A stretch of DNA of 64,000 nt from Limonium bicolor (GCA_023374045.1 CM041778.1:286975533-287039532), one strand, 5' to 3'. Numbered from the stretch's first letter, positions 46,641 to 58,616 are shown. The notes: generated from the sequence alone by a model not told the origin. Numbers and translations: made by a program.

Positions 46641-48130
46641 GAACTTAAAAATATTAGTCTTCCAGTTATAAGTCATCGTGCATACATAAAAGCCAAAGGT
46701 AAATGAATACGAATCGACTAGAATAACTTATAGCCTTTTGGTTATAAATTTCAATTTTTAAACATTTATAGCCTTTTTGTTATCAATAAATCAAACTTTA
46801 TAAACTGAAAAATGCTAATAAAATATTCTTATACACAATGATTCGATATGAGCGGTAAAAAAACGATATATAACAATTAGTTTCATCTTTCAATGATAGT
46901 GATGACAATTATAGAAGGTTGTGTACATGTTTTCAATCATTGATGAAGACGTTTACAAACTATCTTGAATAAGTAAAAACCAAGGTTATTAAATACGTGA
47001 AATCGAATCAATAACTCGGTTTATCATTTCTAAACGTATAGCCTTCAGGATTTATCGATCAATTAAACTCTGTAAATTGATAAATGCTAAAAAATATTCT
47101 TATACACCATGATTTGATAAGAATGGTCAAAGAAAAATATAACAGTTAGTGTCATCGATCTATAATTAGTGATGGAAACAATTATAGAAGATTGTGCACA
47201 TGTTTCTAATCATAAGTGGAAATGTTTATACGTTACCGTGGATACGTAAAAACTAAGGTCAATGAATATGTAAAATTGAATCCAACAACTCAGTTTATCA
47301 TTTCCAAACGTTTATAGACTTCAGATTTTTCGATCAATCAAGCTCTGTAAATTGAAAAAATCCTAAGAAAATATTCTTATATATCATGACTCGATAAGAA
47401 TGGTCAAAAAAGCTATATAACAGTTAGTGTCATCTTTTTCATAATAGTGGAAACAATTATAGATGGTTGTGTACATGCATCTAATAGTAAGTGGAAATGT
47501 TTATTAGCTATCGTGGATACGTTAAAACCGAGGTTATTGAATACGTAAAAATGAATCCAACAACTTGGTTTATCATTTCTAAACGTTTATAGCCTTGAAA
47601 GATTATTGATCAATCAAGCTCTGTAAATTGATAAATGTTAAGATAATATTCTTATACACAATGATTCGATAAGTACGATCAAAGAAAAATATACATAACA
47701 GTTACTCACTTCTTTTCTATAATAGTGATGAAAACGATTATAGAAGGTTGTGTACATGTTCTAATCATAAGTGGAAACATTTATAGGTTATCATGGATAC
47801 GTAAAATCTAAGGTTAATGAATACATATTAAGTTGAATCCAACAACTCAGGTTATCATTTTCAAATGTTTATAGCTTTCAAGCTTTATCGATTAATCCAT
47901 CTCTGTAAACTGATAAATGGTAAGAAAATATTCTTATGCACAATTATTCGATAAGAACGGTTAAAGGAAAAGATGTATGACAATTATTGTCATTTTTTTA
48001 AAATAGTTATGGAAATAATTATAGAAAGTTGTATACATGTTTCTAATCATTAGTGAAACATTTTTAAATTATCGTCGATACATAAAAAAAGGGTTAAAAT
48101 GAATACATAAAAATCTACTTCAACAACTTA
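46640..48130. repeat. Tandem repeat, about 275-bp unit, about five copies
   Basis: The marker AATATTCTTATACACAATGA (with variants) recurs near 46821, 47093, 47371, 47645 and 47926, spacing 270-283 bp. Other words recur in register: AAGGTTGTGTACATG, TCGATAAGAA, CTCTGTAAATTGATAAATG, AACTCGGTTTATCATTTC. Copies differ by many substitutions, so the array is old. It resembles a short satellite block. Confidence 0.85.
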
Positions 48131-48144
48131 GTTTATTGTTTCCA

Positions 48145-49290
48145 CCTTAGGAGAGTTGAAATGTCAAAGGATTATTTTAAGGTTTGTATTGAAGGATTTA
48201 GGGTCGACCCTATGCCACAAACCCAAAAAATCATTCGAGTCAATGGCGACATTAAAAAAGATAGAACGAGTTAAAAAAAGTTTACCCCACACACCTTAAA
48301 AACCACCCGGGGAGAGTTAAAACGTCAAAGGATTATTTAAGGCTTTGTAGTGAAGGGTTTAGGGTATATCCTAACCCTAAAAATATGTCGAATCAATTGT
48401 GACATTATAAAGTATAAAATAATTATTGAAAAAAAAGAGAATCCTCCTGAGCTGGCCACGGTTCCGAAACATTTATATTCGGAACCGGTTAACGGCAGTT
48501 CCGGTTCCAGTTCCAAAGGCTGTATTCACTTCAGATTCGCTCAAAAAATCAGTTTCAGCTCTAGAATCGGTTCCGATTCCAGTTCAATTTCAGATTCGGT
48601 TCAAATTTGAATTTTTTTATTTTTTTCAATTTTTTTTGAATTTTTTCAAAAAATTTCAATTTTTTTTTTCAAGTTTTCATAAGGGGAGGCAGGAATTAAT
48701 GGTTGTTTTGACCGATTCAAGGGCGGTTCCACTAGTTCCGATTCCAACCGGTTCCAAGGCGGTTTCGGTTCCAGGTCCGGTTCGTTCCCGAATCTTCAAA
48801 GGTGTATTAGGATTCGCTTCGCTTTCATACGGTTCCGGTTCCAAACCAGTTTCGGTTCTATTCGGTCACGTTGGCCACCTTTCTACATCACATACCCTAA
48901 ACACCACCCTAGGAAGTTAAAATGTCGAACACGTATTTTAGGGTTTTTAGTGAAGGGTTAGGGTGTGACGATCCTAATACCTAAACCGTAAACCCTATCC
49001 TATCGAGAAATAAAATGTTATAAATGTATATATAGAATCACAAAAAGATACCCTAAACCACGAACATACCCTATGAATGCTAAATTGGCAAAGATTTATT
49101 TTACGGTTTGAAGTCACGGGTTCAAGGTCTAACGACCCTAGAGCCCTAAACCACAAACTGTAAAATTCTGTGGAGACATTGAATCGTTACAAGTGTAAAA
49201 AAATGAATCATAAAAAGGCACCCTATACCCGAGAAATACCATAGGAACATTAAATTGTTGAAGGGTTTTAATCAAATTTCAAGATGTATA
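48145..49290. repeat. Second tandem repeat, about 160-bp unit, interrupted
   Basis: Units marked by GAGAGTTGAAATGTCAAAGG and GAAGGGTTTAGGGT recur near 48151, 48312, 48913, 49078 and 49248. The larger gap between the second and third is explained by the hAT-like relic at 48447-48883. TTTAGGGT words look telomere-like but are isolated, not tandem. Confidence 0.65.
48447..48883 (-). mobile_element. Degenerate hAT-like element related to 37319-38209
   Basis: Ends near GCTGGCCACGG and the reverse complement of GTTGGCCACC, with GGTTCC-rich subterminal parts. Its left end shares TATTCGGAACCGGTT and neighbouring words with the reverse complement of the right end of the element in D, so it is the same family in opposite orientation. 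The centre is a T-rich low-complexity stretch (48605-48680). No convincing 8-bp duplication remains. Confidence 0.65.
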
Positions 49291-50075
49291 GATTGTTGAT
49301 AATTGTTTAATAATTATATTATAATTTTTATTACTTTGTTCTGTGATATTAATTATTGTTTTTGCTATATTGTTACATTATAAATTATGGAAATGTAATA
49401 TTTATCTCTACAAATTGATATCTGACTTTGCGATTTAGTGTATGTAACATTTATATATAACCTAATTTTATTAAAATAATTATGGTTAATTAGTACCTAG
49501 AGCACACAACTTCAGTCATATATAATTAGTTTATAAATTTTAATACTTAAATTATTTTTAGAGTATATATTTATTATTATCAAGTAAAGTGAACAAATTG
49601 TCAAATTGTCAATACCCTTTGCTTATAATTCTTATTATATTATATTTTTAAACTTGGTCTGCGAGAGTGAAAAAAATCTATAAAAATCTCATAAAAAGAA
49701 AATACGACATTAGGAATCAATTGATTTTTAGAAAAAGTTATCTAAAGGATATAATATTTCAGCATTTATATTTATTATTTGTCATGTCATAAAGCACTTT
49801 GTTTGAATAGGTCTTAAGGATATGGTGAGTAGAGAAAAAAGGGAAAACAAACTAATTACTAATTTTGGATGATTAAGCAAAATAGGTTGAAGCATGAAGG
49901 AGGAGAGAAGAAAGAAGTAATCGGCTGTCGTAAGAAACATGAGATTGAGTAGCAAAAAAAACTACATGTCAAAATGAATGAATGAAATTAGAACCCATCA
50001 ATGATCTGGATTCAATTCGTCAATGACGGAAATAACACATCCTCATCGCAAAAGCGATGCCACATTAGGTGTGGG
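49291..50075. other. AT-rich intergenic DNA, nothing recognised
   Basis: No gene or clear repeat. The last five bases (GTGGG) are the left target duplication of element F. Confidence 0.5.
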
Positions 50076-50589
50076 TGTTATACCCAAAATTTTAACCCCC
50101 CCTGGTTAGGGTCTACAAGGTTTTGGTGTTGTGAGGGGAATTTAATCGAGTAATGAGGGATTCCGGCTCGATCGGCGCATTCCAGGGCATGAGGAGCAGT
50201 TTCGTCATTGTCTGGGGCGTTTTCGTAATTTTTAAGGCTCATGAGACCTCCTATAGGCTTTCTCTCTCCTCCGAAAGATGCCCAAATCATCTTGAAATGC
50301 TTTGATATTTTAACCCATGATAGAGGATGACATTTTAAGCATAATGGCGTTGGAATTTTGATTTTTCGAATTTCCAATAATTTTCTAGCAATTTCTGACT
50401 GAATCTGACGAGAAATTCAATTTAAAAATATTCCAACATTTAAAAATTTCGATTCCACCTCGAAAATTCATAATTGTCATCCTTGACATGTGGTTAAAAT
50501 TTCACAGCAAAATTCCTTTGGGAAGTCATTTAATTAAAATGCCAAAAAATCTTACTTTTTACTAGATTTTCTTTATCTTTAAGAAAGTC

Positions 50590-50596
50590 TATATAA
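50590..50596 (+). promoter_or_regulatory. TATA box of element F LTR
   Basis: TATATAAGGGG in the context AAGTCTATATAAGGGGATAGG, repeated at 59544-59550 in the 3' LTR. It is the only strong TATA-type motif upstream of the CT-rich leader, so transcription likely starts about 30 nt downstream. Confidence 0.65.
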
Positions 50597-51179
50597 GGGG
50601 ATAGGTTTTTTGATAAAAGCAGAATCTCATATGCTCAAGAACCCTAGGGAGTCAGAAAACACAGCCTCCTCTCTCTCTCTCACGTTTTCCAACACCCGGC
50701 CACCCGAATCATACCGAAAATCCCCCGAAATCACCATCTAAGCACGTTTTCCAATCCCCAAAGCACCAATAATCATCAAAACCTCACAAAAACGCTTCCA
50801 AAACGTGAAGAACAGCAGGAACAACCAACAACCAGAAGCTTGGTTCGAAATCCTTTCGGGTCTGCCATCAACGGAGCACTCGACGAATCCCGGTGTGAAG
50901 AATCATCAGGAATCCGAAGGTAAAACAGGTAGAAATTTCACTTTCCTGACTCCCCACGATATTATCGGTCTTGCCTCGAAATTTGGGCTTAAACTAACTC
51001 TTTTTCTCTTCTGTATCGCTAATTGTTTTAGCTACTGCCTTGTTACTTGTTTGCTAAGTTTCGTATTAATTTTGATGTCAAATTGAGTTCTTTCAGTTAC
51101 TAACGTGTTTAAAATCTTTCAAGCTACACACCCATAAAATTTGAGCTCAAAACACCCTCGGGAACCTTCAGAAAACCCC

Positions 51180-51440
51180 TGTCCATGGGTGGTCCGTGAC
51201 CTCGGACCTATGGTCCGGGACCACGGATGGGTTGTCCGTGGCCACGGACACCCACGGACGGCGGCGGGGTTTTAAAAAATTTCAAAATTTAGGTTTTTTC
51301 TAAATAATGTCTGTGCCCACGGACAGCTTGTCCGTGGCCCCGGACTTTTCAAATTTTTGTTTTCCTTAAATTCGACTTTTCTGTATAATTAGGTTAACTG
51401 GGGTCCGTGGTCTCGGACATGGGGTCCGTGGCTACGGACG
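51180..51440. repeat. Hairpin array in element F LTR
   Basis: Dense GTCCGTGG / CCACGGAC words in both orientations, for example TTGTCCGTGGCCACGGAC. The 3' LTR copy lies at about 60130-60395. Same core (GTCCG/CGGAC) as the arrays of the unrelated LTR family in this window. Confidence 0.8.
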
Positions 51441-51879
51441 TAAACAAAATTTGACCTAATTCTGCCTCCGAAACCCTAGTTTAGGTAGCTTTTAATTTCA
51501 CTTTAATTTTCTGTCAAAAAACACTAAAAAAATCAAAAAAAAAAAACAGAAGCACGCACTTAGGTTAAAAACAACTTTGTAGGAAGCCGTAAATAAACCA
51601 AGTAGAGGAAAAACGACCTAGGTGGGGTAATGAAAGTAATTTGAACCCTAAATAAGTCGAATACCAAGCCCCCGAACCCGAACTCTCCTTTCCTAATTTG
51701 ATCTAGGTTAAAATTAGGTGGAGACTCATAATAGGTTCCAGTGAGCAAGCTTAGGTTTTAATAATTATTGTTTTATGACATAGTTATTAATCTTAGGTTA
51801 TAAGCGGACCTAGAACCCGATTAGATCCCAATCAATTTTAATCAACATAGGATAGGGTTTAAAATCGAGGCTCACAGAC

Positions 51880-51897
51880 TGGCGACTCTGCTGGGGA
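51880..51897 (+). promoter_or_regulatory. Primer binding site of element F (tRNA-Arg type)
   Basis: TGGCGACTCTGCTGGGGA, three bases after the LTR end. This is the site typical of Ogre/Tat elements and differs from the initiator-Met site of B, C and D. Confidence 0.85.
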
Positions 51898-52472
51898 CAA
51901 GTTCTTAATATTAACTTGTTTAATTTTAAGAGAGAGGTCTTAACTTGAAAATGTTTATTTATGGCTTTTTATTATATTGTTTGTTTACTTTTGTGCGCAC
52001 TTTAATTTTTGCACCCTTGCATCATAGAGAGCAAGGGTCCACGCAAACCAATTTCACCCCGGGACCCGTTTGAGGGTCCCCTGTCCGGGACTCACACCTT
52101 TTAGGAGATGTGAACAAGTGGGGGAAAAGAGGAGGGTGTCGTCTAACCACAACCCCTTAATACCTGGGCTTTAGCCCCAAGCATTTTCCCGGCAGTACCC
52201 TTGCCTAGCCCATTGTTTGGTCAGTCAAAGACCCGACCGTAGACGCACACCTTTAGGTGATGTGAAAAAGTGGGGAATCCCAAAGAGAATAGCGTGCAAG
52301 CCCTATTCCTTTGTGATGACCTGGGCCTGCGCCCCAAGCACTTCTCTGGATCGATCCATACCCAAGTTGGTTAGGACGTCAAGTGAGGACATGTTGAACC
52401 TGTATGATCCTTGAGGCCATTGTCAAACCTAGAATCTTGATGGACGCCGACCCTTGAACCCTGCGCAAACCT
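51898..52472 (+). other. Element F leader, gag absent
   Basis: Untranslated leader with an imperfect direct repeat of about 170 bp: CGCACACCTTTAGGTGATGTG... and the earlier CTCACACCTTTTAGGAGATGTG..., each followed by a CCTGGGC...GCCCCAAGCA word. No gag or zinc knuckle is found here, whereas a complete Tat element would have gag next. Confidence 0.65.
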
Positions 52473-54294
52473 TTGCTAACCAGGGGAAAATTAAAACAGG
52501 TAACGAGGGGCAAGCCCGGGGACTTTGATATGTCTAATCTGGCAAATCTCAGTAGTAACCTCACGAGGCTTGAGGCGAGACGTGCTTCCGTGATAGAAGG
52601 TTTGGAAGCCCAGGTCAATTCACTAGAAGCCCCTCCAGTGGTCAACCCTCTTGAAGAGTTCAACCATGCCAGTAGTGAATCTCCGGAAACTCCCATAGAG
52701 CTCGATGATGAGGGAATCTTGAGCGAGCTGGAAACAAAGATCCCTAAGGCACAGCCAATATAAGGCACCACCGAAGTTAATCTGGGGACATCCGATAGCC
52801 CCAGGATGGTAAAACTGGGTGTATCTTTGAGCAAAGATGAAAAAGATGAGCTGATAGGTCTGCTTAGAGAATTTGAAGATGTCTTTGCTTGGAGTTACAC
52901 CGATATGCCAGGAATAGACCCAGAAATAGCGGAACACCATATCCCGACATATCCTGATGTGGCACCTAAAATTCAAAGGTTGCGACGTTTGAAGCCAGAG
53001 CTGCAGGTTAAGGTGAAAGAGGAGATAGAAAAGCTGCTCCGGGTCGGTTTCATTAAAGTTGTCAAGTATCCCCTCTGGCTCGCCAATATTGTTGTGGTAA
53101 TGAAGAAAAATGGGAAGATTAGGGTCTGCATTGATTATAGAGACCTCAATAAGGCCAGCCCAAAAGACAGCTTCCCATTACCACACATTGATGTCATGGT
53201 CGACGGAGCCTCGGGGCTTGAGCTTTTCTCATTCATGGATGGATTCTCCGGGTACAATCAGGTAAATATGGCGAGGAAAGATCAGGACAAAACATCTTTC
53301 ACCACACAGTGGGGAACTTATTGTTGGAATGTAATGCCTTTTGGTCTGAAGAATGCGGGTGCCACTTATCAGAGCTGCAACCACAATCCTTCATGATATG
53401 ATGCATAAAGAAGTTGAGGTCTATGTGGACGACATGATTGTGAAAGCTAAACGGAGAACCGATCATTTAGTTAACCTCAGAAAGTTCTTTGAGCGCATCC
53501 GACAATACAAGATGCGCCTGAACCCGGAAAAGTGTAGCTTTGGGGTAACTGGTGGGAAGCTACTTGGTTTCATGATAACGCCAAAGGGCATTGAGGTTTA
53601 CCCGGACAAAGTTACAGCAATCAGGGACATGCAACCATCGAAAACTGAAAAAGAGGTTAGAAGCTTTCTGGGACGGGTGCAATACATCAGCTGCTTCATC
53701 CGAAATCTGACTGAAATTTATGAGCCTATCTTCAAACTCTTGAAGAAAGATGCTCCAAGGAAATGGAACGAACAAAGCCAACAGGCATTTGAGAGGGTTA
53801 AAGAATATTTGCAGGAGCCACCTGTTTTGGTGCCACCGATCGAAGGAAAGCCTCTGATCCTCTACTTGGCAGCCCATGAGTTCTCCATGGGGCTCATGTT
53901 GGCTCAGAACCAGGGTGACCCGCCTCGTGAATACGCCATCTATTACCTTAGCAAGAAATGGGTGGATGCAGAAACTCGGTACTCCTCCATCGACAAAACC
54001 TGCGCAGCACTCGTGTGGGCAGTAAAGAAACTTCGACATTACTTGTTAGGGGTTGAAATTCATTTGATCTCTCGGATGGATCCAATCAAGTACATGATAG
54101 AAAAGCCAGCCCTAACCGGCCGGTTGTCACGGTGGTCCCTTTTGTTGTCGGAGTTCGACATCAAATTTTGCGTGGAAAAAGCTATTAAGGGGTCGGTAAT
54201 AGCGGAGCACTTGGCTGATAATCCAATTGCTGAAGAGTCGTGTTGCAACGATGATTTTCCTGATGAACAAGTGATGACAAAAAAAGGGGGGTGA
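52473..54294 (+). pseudogene. pol: Element F linker, reverse transcriptase and first RNase H (frameshifted)
   Basis: 52473-52763 is an acidic linker (NPLEEFNHASSESPETPIEL) ending in TAA. 52806 onward reads as RT: AWSYTDMPGIDPEIAEHHI, VRVCIDYRDLN-like ICIDYRDLNKASPKD (as IRVCIDYRDLNKASPKD) and PFGLKNAGATYQ. A frameshift near 53370 moves the frame to the second part, which has the catalytic box YVDDM (53420 region), SFLGRVQYIS, and the degenerate first RNase H (LYLAAHEFSMGLMLAQNQ, YLSKKWVDAETRYSSIDK) ending at 54294. RT is broken by the frameshift. The protease that should precede it is missing. Confidence 0.88.
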
Positions 54295-56018
54295 GGAAAT
54301 TATATTTTGATGGGTCTGCCAATAAGAATGGTTATGGAGTGGGTATTCTGCTCATCTCGCCGGAGGGTTTGCGATTACCAACCTCTATCAAGTTAGGCTA
54401 CAAAGTAACTAACAACATGGCTGAGTATGAAGCATGCATCCTGGGTCTCGAGACGACACTGGGCTTGGGGGTAGTGGATAGTGAAGTCTTCGGTGATTCT
54501 TTCTTGGTTGTGTGTCACATCAATAATGAGTGGGAAGTTGGAGATGAGAAGCTAGTGCCGTATCACCGCCATCTAGTGCAGCTCAAAAAGGCTTTCAGAA
54601 ACATCAGCTTCACCCATGTTCCCAGATCACATAATGCCTTTGCAGATTCCCTGGCGTCCCTCGCCTCTTCTCTCGAAATGCCAGAAGATGCGCAGCATAT
54701 CCTTTTCCAAGTAACCCTTTGGCACGAACCTTCTTTTCAAATAAATGCGATATTGGTGGACGAAGAGCCATGGTTTCAGGACATCAAGAAATTCGTAGAA
54801 AAGGGAGTATACCCAGAGGGCGCCAGCAAGCAAGATCGTTTGGCAATTCAAAAACTGGCTCTCGGCTACACGATAGTGGCAGGGCGGTTGTTCAAAAGGA
54901 TGCCATCCGGGGCCCTTCACAGGTGCCTTTCGCAAATTGAGGCAAGAGTGGCAATGGACGAAGTCCATGCTGGAGTATGTGGGACTCATATGAGTGGGCA
55001 CACCTTGGCACGCAAGATTCTGAGACACGGATATTATTGGACAACCATGGAAAACGACTGTCAACAGTACGTCAAAAGATGCCAGAAATGTCAAATCCAT
55101 GCAGATTTAAAACACCTCCCAGCTCTCCCCTTACATCATATGGCGTCGCCTTGGCCCTTTGCTTCATGGGGGATTGATATCATCGGAGAAATACATCCCA
55201 AGGCATCGAATGGCCATCGTTACATCCTAGTGGCGATCGACTATTTCAGCAAGTGGGTAGAGGCTAAATCTTTTGCCCGATTGGGGGCCAAACAGACAGC
55301 ACGGTTTATTGAAAGTGAGATTATCTACAGATATGGTGTGCCTTTCGAAATTGTTACAGACAATGGTGTTCAGTTTAAGGCCGAAATTGAGCAACTCATG
55401 AGGAAATATGGAATCCGACATCATCATTCCTCACCCTACCGCCCACAGGCAAACGGGGTCGTTGAGGCGGCAAATAAAACCATCAAGAGGATTCTTACCA
55501 AGATGGTCGATACCTACCGGGATTGGTCGTTCAAGCTACCGATGGCTCTTTGGGGTTACAGGACATCAGTAAAGACAACCACTGGGGTTACTCCCTATTC
55601 CCTGGTTTACGGGACTAAGGCGGTGCTGCCCATTGAGATGAAGATAAAGGCCCTACGAGTCATGAGTGAGCTGCAAATACCTGAGTCTGAGTATGAGGAG
55701 AAAAGGCTCGACAGTTTAGCTTTCTTGGACGAGAAAAGGCTGCGAGCTCTCGAATGTGTCCAGATCTACCAGAAGCAAATGGCTCGAGTTTTCAATAAAC
55801 GAGTCAAACAACGAGGAATTCAAGAAGGTGATCTTGTGCTAAAGCAACTTAGGGCTGATCTACCATATCCGAGGGGGAAATTCAGACCCAAATGGTCGGG
55901 ACCATACTTGGTGAGACAACTGTTCTCATATGGGGCAGCAAGTTTAGTTCTAGCTAGTACCGGAGAGGAGCTCCCGGGATTAGTTAATTTGGATAAACTC
56001 AAGAAGTTCTTTGCATAA
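54291..56018 (+). CDS. Archaeal-type RNase H plus integrase of element F
   Basis: 575 codons, overlapping the previous frame by 4 bases. Residues 1-125 are a second RNase H: D7 (YFDGS), E45 (NNMAEYEA), D69 (VFGDSFLV) and D119 (NAFADSLASL), the catalytic set of the extra RNase H of Tat elements. Integrase follows: H226, H233, C264 and C267 zinc finger, and catalytic D296 (GIDIIGE), D357 (TDNGVQF) and E392 with D-D(35)E spacing; the C-terminal part has GDLVLKQLRAD and WSGPYLV. RNase H would remove RNA from hybrids and primers; integrase inserts the DNA copy. All key residues are present, so this part may still be active. In an intact element it would be part of the polyprotein; the ATG used here is only the first one in frame. 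Confidence 0.92.
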   Translation: MRKLYFDGSANKNGYGVGILLISPEGLRLPTSIKLGYKVTNNMAEYEACILGLETTLGLGVVDSEVFGDSFLVVCHINNEWEVGDEKLVPYHRHLVQLKKAFRNISFTHVPRSHNAFADSLASLASSLEMPEDAQHILFQVTLWHEPSFQINAILVDEEPWFQDIKKFVEKGVYPEGASKQDRLAIQKLALGYTIVAGRLFKRMPSGALHRCLSQIEARVAMDEVHAGVCGTHMSGHTLARKILRHGYYWTTMENDCQQYVKRCQKCQIHADLKHLPALPLHHMASPWPFASWGIDIIGEIHPKASNGHRYILVAIDYFSKWVEAKSFARLGAKQTARFIESEIIYRYGVPFEIVTDNGVQFKAEIEQLMRKYGIRHHHSSPYRPQANGVVEAANKTIKRILTKMVDTYRDWSFKLPMALWGYRTSVKTTTGVTPYSLVYGTKAVLPIEMKIKALRVMSELQIPESEYEEKRLDSLAFLDEKRLRALECVQIYQKQMARVFNKRVKQRGIQEGDLVLKQLRADLPYPRGKFRPKWSGPYLVRQLFSYGAASLVLASTGEELPGLVNLDKLKKFFA

Positions 56019-57659
56019 GCGTGTTTTCATTACTAGGTTCGTCCTTATGTCAATCTTCATTTGGCCTTGTAACATTCTAGGAAGCATTAATAAAAAAAGG
56101 TTTCTCATTCTTTGAAGCTTTGCATTCTTCCGTAGGTTAGATAAATTGAACCGTCATCCTTTGTAGGGTGTACCTTAAGCGTTGAAAGCAGAGCTTTTGC
56201 CCTCGTATGCCTTCCCCTCCATGCATTCATTGCCTCCATTACAGTCATCACACATGTCACAGCATTCCATCATTTCTACCATTTCATCAGATACATAAAA
56301 AACAAAACTGCGGCCGCCAAAAGACCAAAAAGTAAATCACCCAGCAATCACCCCATCACCACTCACCGCCATCACCCTCCATAAATAACTTGGGCATCCT
56401 AAGGTTTGTCAAGTAAACCCCACAACAACACTGGGGGCAATCTGAGTTATGGAACGACAATGTTTATTTCTTTTGATTAAACATGCAAGCAAGTCTCTGA
56501 GTGTACACTTTGTGAGAGTGCCTTGAGCGGTAAAACCAAGAGTGAAAGAGCGTGTCATTTTTACACGACTCCAGAGAGGTCACGTTCAAAGGCAAGGTAA
56601 ACTGCATGACTTCGACCGAAGGAGATAATTTGTAAATTTACACTTAGACCTATGAAAAGTAACAAAGAACGGATACACAACTATTAGGGATGACGAAGCA
56701 CCTAGGCACAGCACCACATAGCCAAAAAGCATGTGAACCCTGACATTACACCCTAGGCACCCCCGCTGAGCTTTTCATATATGACCTCTTTTACAACACT
56801 ACAAACTCCACAAACAAGTCAGCCAATGATGAATAACCGACCCGGTGACCAAAGGAAACAAGGAGCCCGACTTCCGAACAGCAACTTCACAAGTCCAAAG
56901 AAGCAAAACTGCTACCAGCATGACGAAGCGATCCGCAAATGGTCCCAAAGTGGCACAGGGTCCAAATGAGCTAACATCAAAAACAGCTCTCAAAATTCAA
57001 AACCGGGAAACACAAAAACCCCGAAGGAAAAGAGATTCAAAGAAAGGCAAACCTGAAAAGCCTTGAAGAAGTCCAAAATTGGGAGAAGGAGAAAAGGTGC
57101 AAGGAACAACTCAAAAATCCAGAGTTCCAAGCTCATAAGCGAAGTCATCACGAAGTAGCCAAACGACTTCAAGACAAAGAAGATAAATCCGAGAGACGGT
57201 GCAAGTTGCAGCTTTGGTCACCCTTGTAGCTCCACATATCCTAAACATTCCTCCGTTGTCCTGTTGTCATTCATCACACCCCATAGCCACGTTATAAGCT
57301 TAAAAGATTTCCGACTTAGTAGTTGTGTATCCACTCACGTGAAAGTAACAGGTTGAACGCGTAGATCGAACAAATGTCAAATTCAATGGTTGAGATGTCT
57401 TGACCCAAAAGGAGAGCATGACTGCAAACATTAAACACTTTGAGTGTAGGATAGAAAGCACCACATCAAGATCAACCCTGACCTTGTGAGAATGGGACTT
57501 GTTTTGCACAATTAATCAAAAAAATACTGGGGGCAATCGATCGGAACAAATCCTAAAAAACTCAGATTGCCTTAAAGAAAAATACTGGGGGCAATTGTTG
57601 GTCCCAACAATTGCAACAACGACACCGATTGAGGCCTAAAACTCCAAAACCCAAAGGTT

Positions 57660-58320
57660 CAAAACCATCCTTATATCACACAGACCCGTCCTAAGCCCTA
57701 CCTCCACATCAAATTTCCTCAGGCCCGTCCTAAGCCCTACCTCCACATTCAAACATCCACAGGCCCGTCTTGAGCCCTAATCCTTCTACATCCTTTTAGA
57801 CTCATCATACATTTTACTCACTTTCACTTAGAACAACCTTTAGGCTCGTCATAAGACCTAGAACCATCCTTTAGGCTCGTCATAAGACCTAGAACCAACC
57901 TTTAGGCTTGTCATAAGACCTAGAACCATCCTTTAGGCTCGTCATAAGACCTAGAACCATCCTTTAGGCTCGTCATAAGACCTAGAACCAACCTCTAGGC
58001 TCGTCATAAGACCTAGAACCATCCTTTAGGCTCGTCATAAGACCTAGAACCAATGTTTAGGCTCGTCATATGACCTAGAACCATCCTTAGGCTCGTCATA
58101 AGACCTAGATCCGTCCTTTAGGCTTGTCATAAGACCTAGAACCATCCTTAGGCTCGTCATAAGACCTAGATCCATCCTTTAGGCTCGTCATAAGACCTGG
58201 TAGCATTCCCTTAGGCTCGTAGTAAGACCTAGCATTACCTATTAGCTTACTCACTCTCATCAAACACATTGCATTCATCTCATTCATATAGGCTCGTCAT
58301 AAGACCTAGTTGCATTATCC
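57660..58320. repeat. Tandem repeat, 31-bp unit, about 13 copies
   Basis: TTTAGGCTCGTCATAAGACC with CTAGAACCATCC completes a unit of about 31 bp, repeated from 57838 to about 58230 with few changes, then two partial units. It is preceded (57680-57785) by three related units of about 40-50 bp reading CAGGCCCGTCCTAAGCCCTA. Confidence 0.9.
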
Positions 58321-58544
58321 AGGCGCGTCACAAGACCTGGCGACAGAAAGTTGGCGAGGTGATGGCAATAAATCCTCCTTTTTGCGATGTCCAACCTTAT
58401 TTTCGGGATCAACGAATGGGGGCAAAGCAATAAGTCCCCAGGGTTTTTACCAGGAGTTATCCCTGCACACCGCTTGGGGGGCGATGGCAATAAGTCCACA
58501 TGGGGTCCAGCATAGCATTGGCACGGGTTTCGGTCCCCGGAAGC

Positions 58545-58616
58545 ATCCGAGCAGCATCAGCATCATCAGCACATCAACATCATCAGCATCAGCATCATCA
58601 GCATCATTAGCATTTC
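58545..58616. repeat. CATCAG-type microsatellite
   Basis: Run of CATCAG/CATCATCAG triplet-based repeats within the 3' non-coding region of element F. Short frames through it are compositional. Confidence 0.85.

Larger units (their letters stand above)
50076..51876 (+). mobile_element. Element F 5' LTR
   Basis: 1801 bp from TGTTATACCC to GGCTCACA. It carries a TATA box at 50590, a CT-rich transcript start region (50665-50690) and a hairpin array at 51180-51440. Short open frames around 50805-51086 recur in the 3' LTR but look like untranslated leader. Confidence 0.93.

Noticed and set aside
48340..49100. TTTAGGG-like words as possible interstitial telomere
   Set aside because: Isolated single occurrences tied to the 160-bp repeat unit. 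No tandem TTTAGGG run.
50805..51086. 93-codon frame with a hydrophobic C-terminus in both F LTRs (also 59757-60038)
   Set aside because: It lies in the transcribed leader part of the LTR and is duplicated by LTR identity. No domain recognised.
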